Part shown: in pieces, positions 9,501 through 15,967 of the stretch
Layout: each line of letters begins with the position of its first letter
Position numbering within the stretch: position 1 is the first letter of the stretch
Origin: Methanobacteriaceae archaeon
Lineage (GTDB): Archaea > Methanobacteriota > Methanobacteria > Methanobacteriales > Methanobacteriaceae
DNA: 24,323 nucleotides
Assembly: GCA_030681145.1 (NCBI GenBank)
Contig: JAUXXK010000469.1
Location: 1 to 24,323 of the forward strand
Direction: 5' to 3'
Notes under the pieces: generated by a model
Told to the model about the DNA's origin: nothing
The model's input: the letters and a program-made list of their open reading frames with translations, nothing else
The model's database searches: none
Translations under genes and position numbers: made by a program

Positions 9501-9804
9501 TCATTTCCTGCCAGACATGATGGGAAATATAAGGGCTTTTTCAAAACAAAAAGTTCGTTGTACTAAGTGTAATTCAAAATACAGGCGTATACCACTAACT
9601 GGTGAATGTAAATGTGGTTCTAATCTCATTTTAAGTGTTTCTAAGGGATCTGTGGTTAAATATCTAGAAATTTCTCGAGAACTAGCTAATCGTTATCCTG
9701 TGGATCCTTATCTTGCTCAAAGGCTTGAAATCTTAGAATTTGGCATAAATTCACTATTTGAAAGTGATAAATCTAAACAAAGCTCTCTTGATGTATTTTT
9801 ATGA
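6508..9804 (+). CDS. polC: DNA polymerase D (PolII) large subunit DP2
   Basis: Catalytic subunit of the archaeal replicative polymerase PolD, which works with the small exonuclease subunit DP1 (not in this window) and PCNA. The 1098 residues match the usual intein-free length. Visible landmarks: YFAGPIRSAGGTAAALAVL (about residues 137-155), the first zinc site C631-x2-C634...C643-x2-C646, the catalytic KRRNCD-S-DED segment with D851 and D853, and a second cysteine set C1018-x2-C1021...C1034-x-C1036. The extreme C-terminus QSSLDVFL (1091-1098) fits a PCNA-interacting (PIP) box. The usual glycine between the catalytic aspartates is serine here. Inteins often interrupt this site in archaea; none is present. 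Confidence 0.96.
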   Translation: MDYFEELESETKKLYKIAEEARSKGLDVSTEPEIPLAKDLAERVEGLVGPEGIAERIKFLEEQSDREQAAFKIAAEIASAPLDENSKEDEMAQRELMADQALRTALAILTEGVVAAPLEGIAKVKIKQNFNRTNYFAIYFAGPIRSAGGTAAALAVLVGDYIRWAIDLAPYEPTDGEIERYVEEVELYESEVTNLQYSPKPDEVRLAASKIPVEVTGEPTDQIEVSHRDLERVETNNIRGGALLAMVEGVIQKAPKVLKYAKKLNLEGWDWLDQFSKAPKTKKDDEEEFKVKPDDKYIQDIIGGRPVLANPSEKGSFRLRYGRSRNTGLAAMGVSPITMELLEFLAVGTQMKIERPGKGNCVVPVDTIEGPIVKLKNGDVIKISTISEARKLRPQVDEILFLGDMLVAFGEFLRNNHVLLPSAWCQEWWVKTIESSQKYDMEKDPLDLKTLEMKNLSASEAFKISEEYDVPLHPDYTYFYHDVSIQDLNQLRKWIWTKIEKYVEGDELKLELTPEKRILEVLGVPHTIINSQVIIGADEALTLIKTMEKSLEKDAENTLNALNEISSVKIMPKSPTYIGTRVGRPEKSKERKMKPAPHALFPIGNYGGSRRNIVEAAKKGQIMVELARSKCTECQISSFQSICPHCGSPTVLAQPGKKKINLSGLLKKASDNVGVRKIDEIKGVIGMISEDKFPEPLEKGILRAKNEVFTFKDATIRHDSTDLPLTHFTPKEVGVDVAKLLEMGYKNDCYDNPLENEDQIIEIKVQDVVISENCAQYLLGVAGFIDDLLENFYGMERFYKVRQKKDLIGHLLVGLAPHTSAGVLGRLIGFTKASACYAHPYFHSAKRRNCDSDEDSIMLLMDALLNFSKSYLPSTRGGRMDAPLVLSSRIDPEEIDDESHNIDAMESFPLEFFEKTRVHARPSDVLNLVNNVKNRLGTPGQYEGIMFSHNTSSIHAGPKVCLYKTLPSMKEKVESQIQIAEKIRAVDQRGVVEGVLTSHFLPDMMGNIRAFSKQKVRCTKCNSKYRRIPLTGECKCGSNLILSVSKGSVVKYLEISRELANRYPVDPYLAQRLEILEFGINSLFESDKSKQSSLDVFL

Positions 9805-9875
9805 TTTTAAATTATTATATACATATTTTGTGGAAATATCCTTTAATTCAATGATTAAATTATGTGCTTTAATTA

Positions 9876-9927
9876 TTGTTCGGCTGAGATGAACAAAAAA
9901 CGAACTATAAAATTACTTATATAGTTC
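9876..9927 (+). other. Two consecutive hairpins downstream of polC / upstream of nrdD
   Basis: TTGTTC (9876-9881) pairs exactly with GAACAA (9891-9896) around a 9-base loop, GGCTGAGAT. GAACTATA (9902-9909) pairs exactly with TATAGTTC (9920-9927) around a 10-base loop, then TTTAAAC follows. They lie about 70-120 bases after the polC stop and 150-200 bases before the nrdD start. They could terminate polC or belong to an nrdD leader; strand and role are inference. Confidence 0.4.
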
Positions 9928-10012
9928 TTTAAACAAATTGTAGTCTAGATTTTGATTGTTGATTACTTAAATCTGGGATTAATATTGCTTTTTATGAACA
10001 ACCATTCCCAAG

Positions 10013-10038
10013 TAGTAATCATATTATGATAGTAATCA
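10013..10038. repeat. 9-bp direct repeat with internal palindrome upstream of nrdD
   Basis: TAGTAATCA occurs at 10013-10021 and again at 10030-10038, a spacing of 17 bases. The DNA between them forms a short palindrome, TCATA-T-TATGA. Its position 43-68 bases before the chosen nrdD start fits a regulator-binding site, but no regulator is identified. Confidence 0.4.
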
Positions 10039-10080
10039 ATAATGTTAATAAAATAGTGTATGCCAAGGGTGATAATATTG

Positions 10081-12393
10081 ATGAAAGATTCGCGAATAAT
10101 CGCTGCTCTGCCAACTAAGGCCGAGACTTGCGTACTGAAAAATAATGGGATTAATGAAAAATTCAGCCATGACAAACTGGTAAAATCTCTTTTGATGGTA
10201 GGTGCTCCTTTATGGGCGTCAGAAAAGATAGCGTCTCATGTTGCTACGACGGCCTATGATGGAATAACCACTGCAGAAATCAAAATGCTTGTCTATGATT
10301 ATCTCAAAGAAATTAAAGAATCAGCGGCGGACAAGTACTTGGCCAATAATACACTTCGAGTACGCACTACTAGGGACAAAATCGAGGGTTTTGATCAAAA
10401 AAAGATTGAAAATACTTTAATTGTAGAAACAGGAGCATCTGAAAAATTAGCTCATAAAATTGCATCTGATGTATGGAAAGAACTGAAAAAACTGGATGTG
10501 GATTATTTAACAGCCCCTATGATACGGGAAATTGTAAACACCAAGCTGGTGGAACACGGGCTGGAAGATTTACGTCGAAGATACACCCGTCTGGGGATTC
10601 CGGTTTACAACATTACTAATTTAATTGAAAACGGCTCCCGGGACAATGCTAATATGATCCACAACCCGGAAACCGTGCACAAATACGTGGCCGACGAGGC
10701 ATTAAAACAATATGCTCTGGTGCACATTCTGCCTAACCGGTTGGCTGATGCCCACATGTCTGGGGATATTCACATTCATGATTTAGAATTCTTTGCTGGC
10801 AGACCATTGAATTGCCTACAACATGATTTAAGACTATTTATTCGGCATGGGCTTAAAGTGGATGGTACCGGTGACCATACTTCAGTTGCAGGGCCTCCTA
10901 AACACATTGAAACACTCATGAACCACGCGGGAGAAATAATGCTGGCCGCCCAGCAGAACATGAGTGGTGGACAGTCCATGAGTCTGTGGAACGTGTTTGT
11001 AGCACCATTTGCTCGGGGAATGCCCTATGAAAAGGTCAAACAAGCGGTTCAAATGCTTATATTTAATCTTAACATGGCCTACGCTGCCCGGGGATCACAA
11101 GTGCCTTTTACCAGCATGAATCTGGAATTCAATGTTCCTAAATTCCTTCAGGAAGAACCGGCCTACGGTCCTAAGGGCCAACTAATGGGAACCTACGGCG
11201 ACTTTGAAGAAGAAACCCGAATGCTACAGCGGGCATTCACCGAAACCTTGTTGGAAGGAGACTCGGATGGAAAGCCTCACCTCTTCCCTAATACCATTTA
11301 CAACATAAGAAAAGAGACCTTAAAGTCTGAAATGGAAGAAGACCTCTTGCGGGTGCACGAGCTTTCTGCCAAATACGGAACCGCTTACTTCGTTAATATG
11401 CTGGCCAGCTACCGGGGCGATATGGCCAACTACATGGGATGCCGGACTGCCCTGCAGGATAACTGGACCGGGGACTGGGATACGGATTGTCTTAGAACAG
11501 GAAACCTGGCCTATGTAACCTTAAACTTGCCACGTATTGCTTATCAGTCCCGAGATGATTCAGAAATATTTGACTACCTGGATTCCTACATGAACATGGC
11601 GGTGGAAGCCTTATTGCTCAGGAGAGAGCAGGCATTGAATTGTTTAAATGATTACAATCTCCTACCTTTCCTTCACCAGAAATTTGGCGAGGATATGTAT
11701 TACCGGATTGAAAATTCCACCCTATCCTTTGGATTTGTGGGATTAAATGAAATGCTCCAGTCTTACATGGGACAGGGAATTGATGATGCTGAATCCAACA
11801 AATTTGGAGTAAAGGTTTTAGAGTACATCAATGAACGGGCAGATAAACTTAAAAAAGAATCAGGACTACGATGGTCGGTATTACAGACACCGGCGGAATC
11901 CACTGCTTATAGGTTTGCTTCTCTGGATAAAGAAAAATTCAAGGAAAAAGCAACACTACAGGGTGATAGAGGGGCTTATTACTACACAAACTCATCACAT
12001 GTTCCAGTCAATTCTGATGTAATGCTTCCAGAGAAGATTAGGATAGAAGAAAAATACCACAAACTCACTGCAGGAGGCCACATATTCCATGCATTTATGG
12101 GAGAGTCTTATTCTAGTGCTGAATCACTTATGAGTTTGACTGACAAGATTTCTAAAAAATCTGATATAGGATTCTGGGCATATTCCTCTGCTTTAAGTTT
12201 TTGTATACGATGCAAAACCCTTATGAAGGGCCTTAATGAACAGTGCCCTACTTGTGGAGAACGGGACGATGTTGAATGGTATGATAGGATCACTGGTTAT
12301 GTACAGCAAGTGGGCAGATCTAAATCAGCTTCTGGTGGTTGGAATAAGGGCAAAAGGCAAGAACTCACGGATCGGAAACGATTCGAGAGATAA
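10081..12393 (+). CDS. nrdD: Anaerobic ribonucleoside-triphosphate reductase (class III)
   Basis: Glycyl-radical enzyme reducing ribonucleotides to deoxyribonucleotides in anaerobes. From the ATG at 10081 it has 770 residues. Two ATP-cone-like regulatory domains occupy about residues 10-165. C245 in PLNCLQHD and C454 in YMGCRT fit the catalytic cysteines. The zinc site is C708-x2-C711...C722-x2-C725. The glycyl radical is expected at G739 in RITGY. I prefer ATG 10081 over the in-frame ATG at 10060 because AGGGTGAT lies 7 bases upstream of it. The activating radical-SAM enzyme NrdG is not adjacent. The deaminase gene follows after 26 bases. The central coding part (about 10.54-11.64 kb) is visibly richer in GC than its flanks. 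Confidence 0.96.
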   Translation: MKDSRIIAALPTKAETCVLKNNGINEKFSHDKLVKSLLMVGAPLWASEKIASHVATTAYDGITTAEIKMLVYDYLKEIKESAADKYLANNTLRVRTTRDKIEGFDQKKIENTLIVETGASEKLAHKIASDVWKELKKLDVDYLTAPMIREIVNTKLVEHGLEDLRRRYTRLGIPVYNITNLIENGSRDNANMIHNPETVHKYVADEALKQYALVHILPNRLADAHMSGDIHIHDLEFFAGRPLNCLQHDLRLFIRHGLKVDGTGDHTSVAGPPKHIETLMNHAGEIMLAAQQNMSGGQSMSLWNVFVAPFARGMPYEKVKQAVQMLIFNLNMAYAARGSQVPFTSMNLEFNVPKFLQEEPAYGPKGQLMGTYGDFEEETRMLQRAFTETLLEGDSDGKPHLFPNTIYNIRKETLKSEMEEDLLRVHELSAKYGTAYFVNMLASYRGDMANYMGCRTALQDNWTGDWDTDCLRTGNLAYVTLNLPRIAYQSRDDSEIFDYLDSYMNMAVEALLLRREQALNCLNDYNLLPFLHQKFGEDMYYRIENSTLSFGFVGLNEMLQSYMGQGIDDAESNKFGVKVLEYINERADKLKKESGLRWSVLQTPAESTAYRFASLDKEKFKEKATLQGDRGAYYYTNSSHVPVNSDVMLPEKIRIEEKYHKLTAGGHIFHAFMGESYSSAESLMSLTDKISKKSDIGFWAYSSALSFCIRCKTLMKGLNEQCPTCGERDDVEWYDRITGYVQQVGRSKSASGGWNKGKRQELTDRKRFER

Positions 12394-12419
12394 TTTAATT
12401 TTTATTTTAAGGTAATAGT

Positions 12420-12890
12420 ATGAATGACTATAAATTCATACAAGAAGCTCTAAAAGAAGCTAAAAAATCACTAAAAGAAGGAGGCGTCCCTATTGGAGCC
12501 ATTCTGGTGGAAAATAAAAAAATAATTGGCAGGGGCCATAATCGTCTTTTGCAGAATGATTCAGTTATTTTGCATGGTGAAATGGATTGCATGGAAAGTG
12601 CCGGCCGGTTAAAGGGAGTTGATTATAGAAAATGCACTCTTTACACCACATTATCTCCCTGTCCTATGTGTTCTGGAGCGTTGCTTCTATATAAAATTCC
12701 AAGAGTGGTTATTGGGGAAAATACAACACTCATGGGGGCTGAAGATCTTCTAGAGGCCAATGGTGTGGAAGTTATTAATCTGGGCTTGGATGAGTGTCGA
12801 GAAGTTCTGGAGGATTATATTCTAGAGAATCCTGATGTTTGGGATGTAGAATTGGAGAGAGTGGGCGGTTCTACGGATTTAGATGATTAA
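12420..12890 (+). CDS. Cytosine deaminase, yeast Fcy1-like (CDA-fold zinc deaminase)
   Basis: A 156-residue deaminase-fold protein with zinc ligands H52 (in LHGE), C81 and C84 (in SPCPMC) and catalytic E54. Several stretches recall Saccharomyces cytosine deaminase closely: KEGGVPIGA, GRGHN, LHGE, the TLYTTLSPC core, IPR-V-VGEN, and a C-terminal P-x2-W segment. This points to cytosine or a related base rather than tRNA adenosine (TadA) or guanine. The likely reaction is cytosine to uracil, feeding pyrimidine salvage. The gene starts 26 bases after nrdD, so both are probably one transcript, linking it to nucleotide supply. Deaminase function is near certain; substrate is inferred from remembered Fcy1 similarity. 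Confidence 0.82.
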   Translation: MNDYKFIQEALKEAKKSLKEGGVPIGAILVENKKIIGRGHNRLLQNDSVILHGEMDCMESAGRLKGVDYRKCTLYTTLSPCPMCSGALLLYKIPRVVIGENTTLMGAEDLLEANGVEVINLGLDECREVLEDYILENPDVWDVELERVGGSTDLDD

Positions 12891-12941
12891 TTATATTATT
12901 TTGATTTTAATTTTTTACTAAAAATAATAGAATAATATTTT

Positions 12942-14135
12942 TTATTTTTTAAGATAATCCTTAACTGAACCAGCAAAACTCCCATCCTTCAAAACCAAAC
13001 CCTTAGTAACAGATTCACATGAAGTCCCAAAGCCATGGGCCACTGTTGTATGCCTTCCTGGCCCCCCAGCCACTACCAATATAACATCATCTGGTGATCT
13101 GGTAAGAGAAACCATATTATTTTTAACCCATTTTTTATCTAATCGGCGACCACCACGATCTCCTAACTCCACAGGAACTATGGCATTTTCATGAATGTAA
13201 TTTTTAACGTCTTTTTTGGCCCAGCCCCCACCATCTACAGTTTCAGCATGCTCAGGACTCATAATAACCAGTAATTCTCCTGGCACATGGCTGTTATTGC
13301 ACCCGGCAGTGGATATGGTGTGCACAATAGTATCTAGCACATCTTCAGCTGTGTTACTGCGATGGTCATTCACATTATGTGGGGTCTCCATTCCCATCAC
13401 AGTAACTGCACTACTTTCTTTAGGAAAACCTCGTTCCACATGCAGCGGCTCCCATGGACTTTCTTCTTCATTTTCACCAAAAAAATAACTGTACTTGGCG
13501 GGAGAACCCATGGTGGCATGATCTCCAATCCCCGGAAAAGCCCCCGCAATATTAAATAAACAAAGCCTAATGGCCCGACCTATAGTGGCATTGGCCAGGT
13601 TTCCAGGACCCAAACAACCGGCACCAGTATTCATTTCCAGTTCATGAGTTATGGGCCCATTTACCAGGGCGCAGATGGCCACTGGATGGGTGGTGGCATT
13701 GACCCCATCCAGATTGAACTTAGGATCACTTAAACCTAATATGGCCTTTTCTAAAACAGGCATAAATAATGGCAGACAACCGGCCATGACTCCATTTATA
13801 GCTATTTTTTCAATAGTAGCCTTTCCCTGTCGGGGAGGAAGTAAATTTAGCACATCTTGAGCTTCATAGGCAGAGTATTTATAGAATTTATGCAATCTTT
13901 CCCGTGTCGGCGGTATTATAGGTAGGCCATCCGTATATTTTTTCTGATAAAAATCAAGGCTGATCTTTTCCACGTCGGGATCTACAAATATTTCAATATC
14001 TTGCCTTGAAGTAGGGCATAATCTGTCAGACTTCTGCTCGGATTCGACACTCGTTTTGTCTTTAGATTTTTCTGGACTCTCAACTAGAATGTCTTCAATT
14101 TGACAGCCACAAGATTTGTCAATTTTTTGCTTCAT
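12942..14135 (-). CDS. Conserved protein of unknown function, associated with [U/C]GSC-family proteins
   Basis: A 397-residue soluble protein with no signal peptide. An N-terminal tail carries a CGC motif (C9, C11), then a charged low-complexity linker (about residues 14-45). The conserved body starts near residue 58. Characteristic stretches are DGLPIIPPTRER (about 69-80), a PP-x-QGKATIEKIAINGVMAGC block, TTHPVAICALVNGPI, NTGAGCLGPGNLANATIGRA, GSPAKYSYFFGENEEESPW, and a C-terminal VVAGGPGRHT...FG-x3-ESVTKG segment. I recall this pattern from an uncharacterised bacterial family seen with UGSC selenoprotein-type genes. A CGSC protein is encoded on the same strand at 15386-15904. The ribosome-binding site is GAGGAT before the ATG. 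No catalytic function is assigned. Confidence 0.75.
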   Translation of the reverse strand: MKQKIDKSCGCQIEDILVESPEKSKDKTSVESEQKSDRLCPTSRQDIEIFVDPDVEKISLDFYQKKYTDGLPIIPPTRERLHKFYKYSAYEAQDVLNLLPPRQGKATIEKIAINGVMAGCLPLFMPVLEKAILGLSDPKFNLDGVNATTHPVAICALVNGPITHELEMNTGAGCLGPGNLANATIGRAIRLCLFNIAGAFPGIGDHATMGSPAKYSYFFGENEEESPWEPLHVERGFPKESSAVTVMGMETPHNVNDHRSNTAEDVLDTIVHTISTAGCNNSHVPGELLVIMSPEHAETVDGGGWAKKDVKNYIHENAIVPVELGDRGGRRLDKKWVKNNMVSLTRSPDDVILVVAGGPGRHTTVAHGFGTSCESVTKGLVLKDGSFAGSVKDYLKK

Positions 14136-14347
14136 GAAATCCTCATAAATAATAATAGAACATTTTGAAAATTAGAAAATATAATAGAATTAATTTGTAT
14201 CATTTATTTTTATTGAAAATATCATTATTAAATATAGTTATAAAATGTTGATAATTTAAATTAGTGATTTAAAAGTGTGTTTAAATGGATTATTGTAATA
14301 TTTTATTAAAAAAAGTAACAATATAAGTTTTTATAGTTAAAATATTA

Positions 14348-15133
14348 TTAAATAACTCTTAAATAAACACAGGCCTTTTTTAAAATATTTAATTCCGTCT
14401 GGACTGGTACATCAACACCCTGATTTATTTTTTCTACTTCCAAAGTTATAGCCTTAATATTTCTTTTGCTGGCCTCGGATCGCAGTGTTCCATTAGTAGG
14501 ATTTGTTTTAATGACGCATCCGGTATTATTTTGAATATTTTTAGCCCAGTTTTCTTCAAATGAATTCCCATAATATACCATTCCTTCTTCTTTGACCCCT
14601 ATTCCAGAATGTACGTCTATTAAGTAGCTAATTTTATGGGAAATAGCAAACTTCAGAATTTTGTTGACGGGTGTTCCAGGAATGTCTGATTTGCGGTTAG
14701 GGTCATAAACATTACCTGACTGGTTATAGTAACGTGTATTTTTTTCGGTGTCAATAGGTATTGCAAATGGTATGAGATAAATTGTCCCGGTATATTCCTG
14801 ACTTTTGAGGTAATACAACATGCTAACAACGGTTAAAGATCCTTGAACTTCATCTCCATGTATGCCTCCACAAATCAGGATTTTTTTTCCCTTTCCACTT
14901 CCCAAATGATAAATATGTGATCCTTTTTCTAAATTGAAATCAAATCTACTATTTAAAGAATTTTTATCTAGATAATCTTCAATTAGTGGATGGGCATGGA
15001 TATTACCCCCAACTTCCACATCCAGAGTTTGCTTATAAATGTGGGCAGCATAAGCTGGGGAGCTAATGCCAATTAAACCAGAGGATATTAATGAAAAAGT
15101 TAAAATTAGAAATATTAATGTTTTTAAATTCAT
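14348..15133 (-). CDS. Secreted aspartoacylase/succinylglutamate desuccinylase-like M14 zinc enzyme (copy 2)
   Basis: Same family and motif order as the gene at 5419-6201. A Sec signal peptide of about 30 residues ends in SPAYAA, a good signal-peptidase I site, so this copy should be released or wall-associated. Numbered from the ATG at 15133: zinc ligands H92 and E95 in GGIHGDE, R147 in YDPNRK, H175 in LIDVHSGIG, and E232 in TLEVEK as candidate general base. An in-frame GTG at 15142 would add MFF but has no better ribosome-binding site. It lies between the CGSC gene and the large conserved gene on the same strand, and follows the structured leader at about 15188-15285. Substrate unknown. Confidence 0.72.
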   Translation of the reverse strand: MNLKTLIFLILTFSLISSGLIGISSPAYAAHIYKQTLDVEVGGNIHAHPLIEDYLDKNSLNSRFDFNLEKGSHIYHLGSGKGKKILICGGIHGDEVQGSLTVVSMLYYLKSQEYTGTIYLIPFAIPIDTEKNTRYYNQSGNVYDPNRKSDIPGTPVNKILKFAISHKISYLIDVHSGIGVKEEGMVYYGNSFEENWAKNIQNNTGCVIKTNPTNGTLRSEASKRNIKAITLEVEKINQGVDVPVQTELNILKKACVYLRVI

Positions 15134-15187
15134 AAAAAACACATAATGCAGTTAATTACTTTTTTTATTGTCTTAATTAAAAATTTT

Positions 15188-15285
15188 TATGGAGTGTTGC
15201 CCTATTGAGTATTATTTAACAGGGCAGTTGGCCTAGTTCTAGACTCGGCGGTGTACAATTATAATGTAAAAGTTTATATATTTAA
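15188..15285 (-). ncRNA. Candidate structured leader RNA or small RNA with own TATA box
   Basis: A GC-rich patch in very AT-rich intergenic DNA. On the minus strand an archaeal TATA stretch (TTTAAATATATAAAC, about 15272-15286) would start RNA near 15250. That RNA folds into two hairpins. The first is GCCGAGU/ACUAGGC with one G-A mismatch and loop CUAGA. The second is GCCCUGUU/AAUAGGGC with one G-U pair and an 11-base loop. A T-rich run follows after about 15190. The RNA would lead into the M14-like gene starting at 15133, as a roughly 117-base leader, or end before it as a small RNA. It matches no riboswitch that I recognise. Confidence 0.4.
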
Positions 15286-15308
15286 ATTTTTCTATTTTTC
15301 AATAGGGC
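15199..15308. repeat. 9-bp inverted repeat bracketing the GC-rich element
   Basis: GCCCTATTG at 15199-15207 and CAATAGGGC at 15300-15308 are perfect inverted copies. The outer copy lies upstream of the proposed TATA box, so it is outside the proposed RNA. It could be an operator half-site pair, a remnant of a small insertion, or chance. Confidence 0.35.
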
Positions 15309-15385
15309 TTAAAAAATATTTCAATTACAAAACCAAAAAAATAAATTGTAATAAAATAAGAAATTTAAAATGCTTAAATTTTTAT

Positions 15386-15904
15386 TTAAGAAATATTTAG
15401 AATTTTATTAATATTTGGAACTATTTTAATTGCTTTTTCAACCACTTCATCCATTTTCCGCCCAGCAATAGGATGTATCACTTCTAATATTCTTAAACCT
15501 TCTGCTCCATGGGCCTGGGCCAGATTTCTAGCAAAAGAAGCAAATTTATGCGAACATATGGATATAGTTGCCACACCCTCTTTTTCCAGCCGAATGGCAT
15601 CTAATATGACCCAGGTGGTGCAGGAACCACAGTCTCCCAGGGCCAGTATGGAGACATTTCCTTGAGCGGCCTTTTTCAGTTGATCATCAGTGGCACCGCA
15701 CCCGGCTGGTTTTTCAGAGTGAATAATATCTATTCCTTTAAGTTCAGAACCTATAGTTTCCAGAATAGTATCAGCATTAGGTTTGGTATTGTCAAAAAGA
15801 GAAATCTTAGAAATTTCAGGAGGAATTTCATTTAAATCAATTTTTTCACCACCAAAATCGGCCAGAGGATCCATTACTTCCCTTTCAGTTACATTAACTT
15901 TCAT
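15386..15904 (-). CDS. CGSC-motif protein of the [U/C]GSC (seleno)protein-like family
   Basis: A soluble protein of 172 residues from ATG 15904, with no signal peptide. Its core reads LGDCGSCTTW, then DAIRLEKEGVATISICSHKF, then an HGAEGLRILEVIHPIAG stretch. I recognise this as the [U/C]GSC family, in which bacterial members may have selenocysteine at the first position. Here both positions are cysteine (C92 and C95 from the ATG), so a redox-active or metal-binding thiol pair is likely; C69 in PAGCGAT and C117 may contribute. An in-frame TTG at 15913 would add MVF. It lies 63 bases downstream of lysS and is probably co-transcribed with it. The family has no established biochemical function that I know of. 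Confidence 0.72.
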   Translation of the reverse strand: MKVNVTEREVMDPLADFGGEKIDLNEIPPEISKISLFDNTKPNADTILETIGSELKGIDIIHSEKPAGCGATDDQLKKAAQGNVSILALGDCGSCTTWVILDAIRLEKEGVATISICSHKFASFARNLAQAHGAEGLRILEVIHPIAGRKMDEVVEKAIKIVPNINKILNIS

Positions 15905-15967
15905 AAAAACCAATTCTATTTTAATTTAAGAATTTTCCAGAAAACAAAAAAATAAGTTGATTTTGAA

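Noticed and set aside
9882..9890. GGCTGAGAT resembles the CUGAGA element of TPP riboswitches
   Set aside because: It sits in a simple 6-bp hairpin loop between polC and nrdD, and I found no matching second half of the thi-box. Nothing nearby makes thiamine.
9881..9896. Possible C/D box small RNA (CTGAGATGA looks like adjoining box D and box C)
   Set aside because: No paired terminal C and D boxes at the expected spacing were seen on either strand.
15188..15256. Possible tRNA in the GC-rich patch
   Set aside because: No acceptor stem, T-loop consensus or CCA-type end; the two hairpins do not form a cloverleaf.
15617..15634. Selenocysteine at the CGSC motif
   Set aside because: Both positions are ordinary cysteine codons and there is no in-frame TGA.
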